Positions 1 through 6,250 of a stretch of DNA of 7,304 nucleotides are shown here, in pieces. How positions within the stretch are numbered: the stretch's first letter is position 1; every line of letters starts with the position of its first letter. The notes beneath the pieces were generated by a model. It searched no databases, was not told where the DNA came from, and was given only the letters and a program-made list of their open reading frames with translations. The stretch is from Actinomycetes bacterium. GTDB lineage: Bacteria; Actinomycetota; Thermoleophilia; Solirubrobacterales; Solirubrobacteraceae. The DNA lies in the NCBI GenBank assembly GCA_023405705.1, contig JAEXXR010000246.1:1-7304 (forward strand), written 5' to 3'. The translations under genes and the position numbers were made by a program.

Positions 1-9
1 CCCCTGCGC

Positions 10-2253
10 TCAGCGCGTTCGGTACCAGTCGACGTAACGGCCGCAGGCGGCGCGCAGCGGGACGACCTCTGCAGCGTCGGCGCCGCTGGCGACGATCGCC
101 GTCAGCGTGCCGCCGCTGCCGGTCGGAGCCCGCAGCGGCTTCGGCGCCTGGAACGTGAGCCTCACGGGCGTCGCGCCGGCGGTCACGCTGCCGAGCGGCC
201 AGCGGTCGCCGAGCCAGGCGAGGTTCGCCGGCAGCTCCTCGTCGAGCCCGGGACCACTGATCCTCAGCGGCACCGCGCTCTGGTAGACGGCTGACAGCTC
301 CCAGCGCCCGGCGGGCAGCGCCAGCTCCGTCGTGACCTGCTCGCCGGCGGGCACGGTCAGGCCGGGAAGGACGACCGGCGCGCGGCGCACGGCTGCGACG
401 CCGTCCGAGCGCGAGAGGGCGCGTCCCGCCGGCGTGCGGCATTGCAGCACCGCGCCCGCCTGCTCCCCCTCCGCGAGCGTCTCGCGCGGCGCGATGGGGG
501 CCTCGCGCCGCCACAGCTCGTAGTCGTCGGTCGAGTCGACCAGTCTGAGCTGCGGCGGCGGCGCGCTGGCGGCGGGGTCGCGCGGGGCGATCACGTAGTC
601 GTGCGCGTTGATGGTCTCGGCGGCGACGGTGTCGAAGTCGATCGCGTTCGGATATCTCCACGCCTTCTCCTCGCGGAGCGGCACCTGCGCCGCCATGTTG
701 ATCACCGGGAGCGTGATCGGCACGCCGGCCAGTGACCAGCGCGCGAAGTCGTCGTAGCCGAGGAAGAGCGTCGGTCTGCCCTGGATCTCCTCGCCCAGCG
801 CCTGCAGCTGCTCGGTGTGGTCGAGCGGGCCGACCTTCGCCACGCGCAGCGTGCGGTAATCGGAGATCGCGACGGCGGCCAGCAGCGCCGCACCCAGCAG
901 CGGCGCCCAGCGCCACCACGACGGGACGCGCGGTCCGTGCTCGACGACGGCGATGACCGCGAGCGCCAGGATCAGCGGCGAGGCGATGACCAGCGCCTTC
1001 GCCGTGACGTACGGCGACTGGGAGCCGTCCGAGACCCACCAGATCGCCATCGCGGCGGCGGCCGCGACCGGCAGCATCCAGCGTCCCCGGCGCAGCAGGG
1101 AGACGGCGCCGACGACGACCAGCGCGAGCACGAAGGCGGTCAGCATGCCGCCGGTGAAGCTCGCCGGGAAGCGGAAGTCGGGGTTCGTCCAGACGCCGAA
1201 GGCCTCCCAGCCCGGGAGCGGGCCCGCGAGGTTGCCGAGGTCCTCCTTTCTGATGCCGGTGCCGTCGCGCAGCTGCACGAACCGCCGCAGGCGCGGCAGC
1301 TGCGGGACGAGCACGAGCAGCAGCAGGCCGGCGCCCAACAGCATCGCGGGCAGCTCGGCGCGCAGCGCGGACCACAGCGCGCCGACGCCGCCGCCGCGCC
1401 GCAGCAGCATGAACGCCTGGCCGGCGAGCCACAGGCCGAGCAGGGCGAACGGCCACGGCAGGCCCGTCAGCGAGTAGACCGAGACGATGCCGCCGAGCAG
1501 CAGCGCGACCGGGGTCCAGCGCCACCGCGCGGACAGGCGCGGCCCGCGTCCGGCGAGCAGGAGCGCGACGGCGAGCACGAGCTGGGCCTGCAGCACCTCC
1601 TTGAAGGCGCCCTGCCCGTGGTAGGCGGCGACGAGGAACGGCACGCCGACGACCGTCGCGGCGAGCACCCGGGCCGGCAGCCCGGCGTTGCGGCGCAGGA
1701 GCGCCAGGCCCGTCGCGGCGCCGAGCACGACGAGCGCGATCGCGAAGCCCGCGAACGCCTGCTCGACGGGGAGGCCGAGGCCCTGCCCGAGCGCCGCCAC
1801 GAGCGCATGAGGGCCCAGGGGGTAGTCGGGCATCAGCGCGTTGACCCGCTCGATCGTCTCCGAGCGATACGACTCGGCCAGCAGCATGTGCGACGCCATG
1901 TCGTTGTTGAAGGAGGCGCCGAGCACGCCGTCGCGGCCGTTGGCCGCGAACGGGACGATCGCCAGCAGCGCGGCCGGCAGCAGCGCCGCGCCGTCGCCGA
2001 GTCGGGGGCGGTGCGCGGGCTCTCTCAGACACCAGACGGCAGCGGCGACCGTGAGGGCGGCGACGAGCACCGCGATCGTCGTCATCCGGCCCGGCAGGTG
2101 GAGGCCGGGCACGGCGATCAGCATCAGCAGCGAGGCGCCGATCGGCGCCGACAGCCAGCTCCAGCGCCGTGCGCCGGCCAGCCGCAGAGCGGCCTGCCCC
2201 AGCAGCGGGGCGACGACGCAGAGGACGAGGGCTGCCAGCAGCGTGCCGGCCAT
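10..2253 (-). CDS. GT-C-like polytopic membrane protein with exported C-terminal domain
   Basis: A 747-residue protein that looks like an uncharacterised GT-C glycosyltransferase, the class that uses polyprenyl-phosphate sugars at the outer membrane face. I count about 14 hydrophobic segments (roughly 2-22, 33-52, 57-75, 88-104, 165-185, 194-212, 221-234, 247-262, 266-284, 300-319, 368-387, 391-406, 418-436, 448-464). Arg-rich loops alternate so that the positive-inside rule predicts both termini outside. The 105-165 loop is then external and holds Asn116-Asn117-Asp118, His122 and a YPLGPH motif (144-149), candidates for the GT-C acidic site. Residues 465-747 form an external domain with DYELWRR (577-583), a beta-rich end, and only two cysteines (605, 737), possibly a disulfide. 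The ATG shares one base with the upstream GNAT stop (TGATG) and has no clear ribosome binding site, so coupled translation is likely. Family assignment is by architecture; substrate and acceptor are unknown. It could instead be a non-catalytic polymer-export protein. Confidence 0.72.
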   Translation of the reverse strand: MAGTLLAALVLCVVAPLLGQAALRLAGARRWSWLSAPIGASLLMLIAVPGLHLPGRMTTIAVLVAALTVAAAVWCLREPAHRPRLGDGAALLPAALLAIVPFAANGRDGVLGASFNNDMASHMLLAESYRSETIERVNALMPDYPLGPHALVAALGQGLGLPVEQAFAGFAIALVVLGAATGLALLRRNAGLPARVLAATVVGVPFLVAAYHGQGAFKEVLQAQLVLAVALLLAGRGPRLSARWRWTPVALLLGGIVSVYSLTGLPWPFALLGLWLAGQAFMLLRRGGGVGALWSALRAELPAMLLGAGLLLLVLVPQLPRLRRFVQLRDGTGIRKEDLGNLAGPLPGWEAFGVWTNPDFRFPASFTGGMLTAFVLALVVVGAVSLLRRGRWMLPVAAAAAMAIWWVSDGSQSPYVTAKALVIASPLILALAVIAVVEHGPRVPSWWRWAPLLGAALLAAVAISDYRTLRVAKVGPLDHTEQLQALGEEIQGRPTLFLGYDDFARWSLAGVPITLPVINMAAQVPLREEKAWRYPNAIDFDTVAAETINAHDYVIAPRDPAASAPPPQLRLVDSTDDYELWRREAPIAPRETLAEGEQAGAVLQCRTPAGRALSRSDGVAAVRRAPVVLPGLTVPAGEQVTTELALPAGRWELSAVYQSAVPLRISGPGLDEELPANLAWLGDRWPLGSVTAGATPVRLTFQAPKPLRAPTGSGGTLTAIVASGADAAEVVPLRAACGRYVDWYRTR

Positions 2254-3155
2254 CAGTAGGCGTCGAAGTCGACGAACTCGAGCCGGCGGACCTCGTCGGT
2301 TCGCGCCACGCCCGTGAGGTCGCGGTAGATCAGGTTCAGCGGCGACTCGCGCAGGCGTTCGGGCAGCGGAAGCCCGCGGAAGGCGACGTTGGCGTTGATG
2401 CCGACGTGAAGCGCCAGCGGCGCACGGTGGAACCGGCAGGCCGCGCGCACGACTGCGCGGGCCGCCGCGTCGTCGAGGGGCGCCGCCGCGAAGATCGCCA
2501 GCAGCACCGCGACCGGCACCCGCTTGCGCCGATCGACGGTCGACACGACGAGCACGTCGTCGCCGCGGTGCAGCGCGTAGCGGCTGCCCGGGGCGGCGAG
2601 GCGCCAGCGCAGCGTCTCGGCGCTCCAGCGAGGCTCGATTCCGGTCGAAGCTGGTTGCAGCAGGTGCTCGGAGCTCGCCGCGAGGCCGCCGGGCGCGAAG
2701 GCGGCTGCGTCGGCCCAGCCGCTGCGGAGGCGATCACGGCCGGGCGTCGGCAGCAGGACCGTCGCTGGCAGCGGACCGACCAGCTCGAACTGGAGCCGGC
2801 GGAGGAAGCCCGGCGTCGAATTGGCGTTGGCGACGCCGATCACGACCTCCAGGCCGCGGGCGCGCGCGGCGTCGAAGGTCTGCTCGGCGAGCCGGGTGAA
2901 GACGCCGCCGCCGCGTGCCCGCTCGTGGACGGCGGTGTTGAGCGACAGCCCGGCCGCGCGCGGGACACCGCGGGCGGACAGCTCCAGCGGCGTGACGGCG
3001 TAGTGGCCCGCGCGCCCCTGCTCGTCGTCGAGGTTGGTCGCGACGACCGTGCCGAACGGGTTCCGCTCGTACAGCCACACGAGGTAATCGGGGCGTGACA
3101 GGCGGGTGCCGGGGAAGACCTGCTCGAGCAGAGCAGCCGTCGCTTCGATCGTCAT
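2253..3155 (-). CDS. GNAT-family N-acyltransferase, two-domain form
   Basis: A 300-residue cytoplasmic protein with no membrane segment. The first half resembles a GNAT acyl-CoA transferase: after a strand around 66-76 comes an R-x-x-G-x-G-like acyl-CoA loop, RARGGG (79-84), then a helix (85-100). A second strand, VVIGVANAN (104-112), leads into S-T-P-G-F-L-R-R with F123, the 'pgflrrlGF' pattern of motif B. The second half (about 175-300) has a further alpha/beta region ending in acidic FVDFDAY. At 300 residues it is about twice a single GNAT domain, so a double GNAT or a FemAB-like aminoacyl transferase fold is possible. The ATG at 3155 is supported by AGGAG four bases upstream, overlapping the GT2 stop region; its stop overlaps the next gene. 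Its place in a glycan operon suggests acylation of an amino sugar, perhaps opposing or completing the deacetylase, but the substrate is inferred only. Confidence 0.75.
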   Translation of the reverse strand: MTIEATAALLEQVFPGTRLSRPDYLVWLYERNPFGTVVATNLDDEQGRAGHYAVTPLELSARGVPRAAGLSLNTAVHERARGGGVFTRLAEQTFDAARARGLEVVIGVANANSTPGFLRRLQFELVGPLPATVLLPTPGRDRLRSGWADAAAFAPGGLAASSEHLLQPASTGIEPRWSAETLRWRLAAPGSRYALHRGDDVLVVSTVDRRKRVPVAVLLAIFAAAPLDDAAARAVVRAACRFHRAPLALHVGINANVAFRGLPLPERLRESPLNLIYRDLTGVARTDEVRRLEFVDFDAY

Positions 3156-3159
3156 CTGG

Positions 3160-3164
3160 CTCCT
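3160..3164 (-). promoter_or_regulatory. Ribosome binding site for the GNAT gene
   Basis: AGGAG on the minus strand lies four bases before the ATG at 3155 and overlaps the TAG stop of the upstream glycosyltransferase gene (3163-3165). The short spacing is still usable and fixes the start. The overlap means ribosomes ending on the upstream gene finish right on this site. Confidence 0.6.
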
Positions 3165-3924
3165 AGTTGACGCCGTGGGCGCTCGGGATTCTCGGGGGAC
3201 GGCGGCGGCGGCGGTTGTGCATCAGCTCGGTCGCGATCACGACGCGGACGACGTACCAGATGCTCGCTGCGGCCCCGGCGCTGCCGGTGCCGTGCGCACG
3301 CGGCGCCATGTCGACAGGGTGCTCGACGATCGTCGCCCCGGACCGGCCGGCCTCGATCAGCGCCTCGACGGTGTCGCCGAGGTACTCGACCGGGTAGCTC
3401 GCCGCGAACTGGTCGAGCAGCGGGCGGCGGATCGCGCGGAACCCGGAGGTGGTGTCGAGCACGATCGTGCCCGTCATCCGCGCCGCGCGCCGCGACAGCA
3501 CGCGCATCGCCAGCTTGCGCATCGGCTCCAGCGCGTAGGCGCCGGCACCATCGGCGAAGCGCGAGCCGATGACCATGTCGGCGCCGCTCTCGCGCATCCG
3601 CTGCAGCAGCCGCTCGACCTGCGCCGGGTCGTGCTGGCCGTCGGCGTCGAGTTGGACGGCGACGTCGTAGCCGTTGGCCAGCGCCCAGCGGAAGCCGCAG
3701 CGCAGCGCGCCCCCGACGCCGAGGTTGAGCGGGACGCGCAGCACGGAGGCGCCCGCCGCGGCGGCCGTCGCCGCGGTTGCGTCGGAGGAGCCGTCGTCGA
3801 CGACGCAGACGTCGTAGCCGTGCGCGCGCGTCGCCTGCACCACGTTGCCGACGCTGCGCTCCTCGTTGAGCGCCGGCATCACGATCAGGACCCGGCCGAG
3901 CCGCTCGTCGGTCGCGCCGTTCAC
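3163..3924 (-). CDS. Family 2 glycosyltransferase, DPM1-like (polyprenyl-phosphate sugar synthase type)
   Basis: A 253-residue GT-A enzyme expected to transfer a sugar from a nucleotide donor, probably to polyprenyl phosphate, at the cytoplasmic membrane face. Motifs appear in the family order: PALNEE (17-22), DDGSSD (43-48) for nucleotide binding, N67-LGVGGA, the metal-binding DADGQHDP (93-100), IGSRF (119-123), D157-T-T-S-G-F-R-A (157-164), and a terminal basic R-A-H-G-T-G-S stretch (209-215). There is no C-terminal two-helix anchor as in some bacterial relatives. Instead, one hydrophobic stretch (about 221-234) and an Arg-rich tail (238-242) may hold it at the membrane. The start is GTG at 3924, overlapping the DUF2304 stop by four bases (GTGA), with a GGGA-type site about eight bases upstream. 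The donor sugar cannot be read from sequence. The next gene starts seven bases beyond its stop. Confidence 0.93.
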   Translation of the reverse strand: MNGATDERLGRVLIVMPALNEERSVGNVVQATRAHGYDVCVVDDGSSDATAATAAAAGASVLRVPLNLGVGGALRCGFRWALANGYDVAVQLDADGQHDPAQVERLLQRMRESGADMVIGSRFADGAGAYALEPMRKLAMRVLSRRAARMTGTIVLDTTSGFRAIRRPLLDQFAASYPVEYLGDTVEALIEAGRSGATIVEHPVDMAPRAHGTGSAGAAASIWYVVRVVIATELMHNRRRRRPPRIPSAHGVN

Positions 3925-4325
3925 GTCAGCTTCCCGAGTCGGCGGTGGGCGGCGGCGGTGGCGTCCTCGGCGTCGCCCGCGCTCGCCAGCTCCAGCTGGC
4001 GCAGGCGCTCCTCGACGAGCGCGGCGTGCTCGGCGAGGTCCTGTACGGCGCTGTGCAGTCCGGACAGGGAGATCGACAGCTGCAGGCAGACGAGCCCGAG
4101 GAAGCCGACGAAGAGACCGAGCGAGAAGCCCGTCTGCGTGAAGCCGAGCGCGTCGACGTGCGCCGACAGCACGCTGAGGACCGGCGCGCCGACGAAGCCG
4201 ACGAGCGACACGGCCAGCCAGCCGAGTCCGTAGCGGACCGACAGCAGGCGCCGGCGCACGAGCGCGAACGTCGACAGCATCAGTGCCGCCGCGGCGACCA
4301 TCACCAGCACGGCCTGGGCGCTCAT
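3921..4325 (-). CDS. DUF2304 family small membrane protein
   Basis: A 134-residue protein with three hydrophobic segments (about 2-22, 35-55, 67-86), followed by a charged heptad-like helix (about 91-112) suited to a short coiled coil. Between the first two segments it has RRRLLSVRYGLGW (24-36), and S84-x-S-L-S-G-L marks the end of the third; this layout fits DUF2304. Members have no known biochemical role but are often found beside DPM1-like glycosyltransferases. Here the gene is locked between the flippase (ATGA overlap) and the GT2 gene (GTGA overlap), which suggests equimolar synthesis and a membrane subunit or scaffold role, an inference. The frame stays open far upstream through the flippase gene, but that part reads as Arg-rich shadow sequence. 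I therefore place the start at the ATG at 4325, which has GAGG about ten bases upstream. Confidence 0.85.
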   Translation of the reverse strand: MSAQAVLVMVAAAALMLSTFALVRRRLLSVRYGLGWLAVSLVGFVGAPVLSVLSAHVDALGFTQTGFSLGLFVGFLGLVCLQLSISLSGLHSAVQDLAEHAALVEERLRQLELASAGDAEDATAAAHRRLGKLT

Positions 4326-5317
4326 GCCGGCATCGCCTCGGCGGTCGCGCCGACGCGCCCGCGCACGATCAGGTACGCGCCGGGCAGGCTGGCTACGAAC
4401 AGCGCTGCGACCGACAGCACGGAGATCAGCGTCGCGTCGGCCGCCGCGATCGACGCGCCGCCCAGCAGCACGACGTATGAGCCCTCGCGCACGCCGAAGC
4501 CGCCGATCGAGATCGGGATCAGCGTCACGATCGTCACGAGGGCGAGCGCGACCGCCGCCGTCGTGTATGCGAGGTCGACGTCGATCGCGCGCGAGAGCAG
4601 CACCAGCTGGAGCGCGATCAGCGCCTGGTTGACGAAGCTCAGCACCGTCCACAGGACCAGCAGCGACGGGTCGCGGAGGTAGTCGGCGATCAACGCTCGC
4701 GCGTCGCGCACGGCGTCCGTCAGACGCGTCGGCACCATCCGTCTCAGCCGCTGCGGGCTCCACAGCGCCAGCCACGCGAGCGCGATGCCGGTGACCGCGC
4801 AGACTGCGGTCGCCACGAGCAGGAAGACGCGCGAGCCGTCCGGGACCGCGGAGGGGGCGAGCAGGAAGGCGATCCACGCCAGCCCGATCAGGCCGACGAA
4901 GCCGCCGAGGCGGTCGACCACGACCGTGATCGCGACCCGCGGCAGCAGCGTGGGGCGACGCGTCACGAGCAACGTGCGCGCGACGTCGCCCCCCATCGAC
5001 GTCGGCAGGAAGGTGCTGGAGAAGGTCGAGACGGCGTAGATGCGCCACAGCCGCGGCACGCCGAGCGGGACGCCGGCGCCCGCCAGCAGCGCATGCCAGC
5101 GCCAGGCGGCGAGAGCGAGCGCCAGCACGAGCACGAGCACGGCGAGCAGGAAGTCGACCGGCTCCCCGTGGCTCAGCCGGTCGCCGATCCGTCCCCAGTC
5201 GAGCTGCGAGGCGACGATGCCGAGCAGCAGCACGGTCGCACCTGCTCGCACCCAGATCGAGCCCGCTGCCCAGCGAAGGCGCCCGAGCCAACGTGCCCGG
5301 TCGAAATTCGCGGACAT
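4322..5317 (-). CDS. Lysylphosphatidylglycerol synthase TM-region / flippase-like integral membrane protein
   Basis: A 331-residue integral membrane protein of the LPG_synthase_TM (UPF0104/YbhN/AglD-like) family, without the soluble C-terminal aminoacyl-transferase domain of MprF. An Arg-rich cytoplasmic N-terminus (8-24) precedes about seven or eight membrane segments. Family signatures are FLPTSMGGDVAR (103-114), VDRLGGF (134-140), and PISIGGFGVREGS (268-280) in the second half. MprF relatives flip lysyl-phosphatidylglycerol, and stand-alone members in glycan loci are often suspected to help move lipid-linked sugars; here that role is inferred from neighbours. The ATG at 5317 lies seven bases past the deacetylase stop and has no strong ribosome binding site, so it probably depends on readthrough from upstream translation. 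Its TGA overlaps the DUF2304 ATG by four bases. Confidence 0.87.
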   Translation of the reverse strand: MSANFDRARWLGRLRWAAGSIWVRAGATVLLLGIVASQLDWGRIGDRLSHGEPVDFLLAVLVLVLALALAAWRWHALLAGAGVPLGVPRLWRIYAVSTFSSTFLPTSMGGDVARTLLVTRRPTLLPRVAITVVVDRLGGFVGLIGLAWIAFLLAPSAVPDGSRVFLLVATAVCAVTGIALAWLALWSPQRLRRMVPTRLTDAVRDARALIADYLRDPSLLVLWTVLSFVNQALIALQLVLLSRAIDVDLAYTTAAVALALVTIVTLIPISIGGFGVREGSYVVLLGGASIAAADATLISVLSVAALFVASLPGAYLIVRGRVGATAEAMPA

Positions 5318-5324
5318 CGATCGC

Positions 5325-6239
5325 TCAGGCTACTACAGGGAGTCGGTCCGGACCGCGTGCCGCGACGAGCTCGCCGAGGGGCGGCGCGGCACCTCCCGCG
5401 TCGCGCAGGAGCCGCTCGATCCGCGGCAGCGTCGCGGCCCGCCGGGTATGCACGATCCGGCTCGTCAGCCAGCCGGCATGGGGCATCACGAAGAACGGCT
5501 CGTCGGGATCGAGGTCGTACGGATGCAGGTAGCTCCACGGCACCGAGCCGGACGGCTGACGGCGCAGCAGGCGCGAGGTCAGCGTCGCGGGGACGTAGCG
5601 CAGGTAGATCCCGCCGAGGAACGGGATCGTCAGCTTCCCGGCGCCCGCGACCGGGCAGGGCAGCTCCACCAGCCCGTTGGCCCAGCGGAACGGCTCGCGC
5701 GGGGCGCCCGGCCAGCCGTGGAGGGGGTTGTGCGCCGGCAGCACGCTCGAGGAGTACGAGAAGCCGGCTGCGAGGATCTCGTCGCGCGCCCACGCGGTCG
5801 CGGGCGTCAGCGAGAAGATCGGCGCGCGGAAGCCGACGACGGGCGTCTGGCCGACCTGCTCCAGCAGGTCGCGCCCTTCGCGCATCTCCTGCTCGAGCTT
5901 GCCCGGTCCGACGTCGCCGAGGGTGACGTGGCGCAGTCCGTGCAGCGCCAGCTCGTGGCCGCGGGCCGCAACCTCGCGGATCAGCTCGGGGTGGGAGCGG
6001 GCGAGCTCGCCGACGACGAAGACGGTCGCCTTCGCCGCGTGCCCGTCGAGGAAGTCGAGCAGCCGCCGAGACATCGCCGGGAAGCGCTCCGGCTGGTCTG
6101 CGGAGGCGCGGTTGTCCTCGAGGTCGAAGGTGAGCGTGATCGGCATCTGGGGCACGGCAGGCCGCGGAAAGTCGCTCACCTTAGCGCCCGCGGCGGTCGT
6201 GGCGGCCGTCTCGCCGCGCCGTCGCGGGAGTTCCGTCAT
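5325..6239 (-). CDS. Polysaccharide deacetylase (NodB-like, DUF3473-type)
   Basis: A 304-residue carbohydrate esterase 4 fold protein predicted to remove N-acetyl groups from amino sugars using a divalent metal. The catalytic and metal motif TFDLED (37-42) gives D39, E41 and D42. The metal histidines are in HGLRH (H100, H104). GFRAPIFSL (136-144) supplies the motif-3 Arg, and SYLHPYDLD (236-244) the late His-Pro site. GEL and HPELI (78-87) and the SSSVLP segment (163-168) also match the variant with a DUF3473-like tail, known from exosortase-linked exopolysaccharide loci. I see no signal peptide, so it is probably cytoplasmic. The ATG at 6239 has GGAG seven bases upstream. However, residues 1-31 are Ala/Arg/Thr-rich and lie outside the domain, so GTG at 6179 or ATG at 6146 are alternatives, though neither has a good ribosome binding site. 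As first gene of the operon it lies 11 bases from the divergent ctaA start. Confidence 0.9.
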   Translation of the reverse strand: MTELPRRRGETAATTAAGAKVSDFPRPAVPQMPITLTFDLEDNRASADQPERFPAMSRRLLDFLDGHAAKATVFVVGELARSHPELIREVAARGHELALHGLRHVTLGDVGPGKLEQEMREGRDLLEQVGQTPVVGFRAPIFSLTPATAWARDEILAAGFSYSSSVLPAHNPLHGWPGAPREPFRWANGLVELPCPVAGAGKLTIPFLGGIYLRYVPATLTSRLLRRQPSGSVPWSYLHPYDLDPDEPFFVMPHAGWLTSRIVHTRRAATLPRIERLLRDAGGAAPPLGELVAARGPDRLPVVA

Positions 6240-6246
6240 CCTGTAG

Positions 6247-6250
6247 CTCC
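6247..6250 (-). promoter_or_regulatory. Ribosome binding site for the deacetylase gene
   Basis: GGAG on the minus strand sits seven bases before the ATG at 6239, good spacing, and supports that start over the internal candidates at 6179 and 6146. It fills part of the 11-base gap between the two divergent start codons. Confidence 0.6.

Noticed and set aside
817..2259. Long plus-strand open frame opposite the GT-C-like gene
   Set aside because: Its translation is a low-complexity mix of Arg, Gln, Asp, Glu and Ala, typical of the antisense of a GC-rich coding region, with no recognisable domain.
3792..3805. Perfect 14-base palindrome that could be an operator
   Set aside because: It encodes the Val-Val-Asp-Asp motif of the GT2 enzyme with GTC/GAC codons, so the palindrome follows from the protein sequence.
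3106..4233. Plus-strand open frame opposite the GT2 and DUF2304 genes
   Set aside because: Arg/Ala/Val-rich shadow sequence with no motif; the minus-strand genes here have clear family signatures.
3921..5291. A 456-codon minus-strand frame suggesting a large fusion ending in DUF2304
   Set aside because: The first 320 or so codons are a frame-shifted shadow of the flippase gene; only the last 134 codons look like protein, so the start is at 4325.
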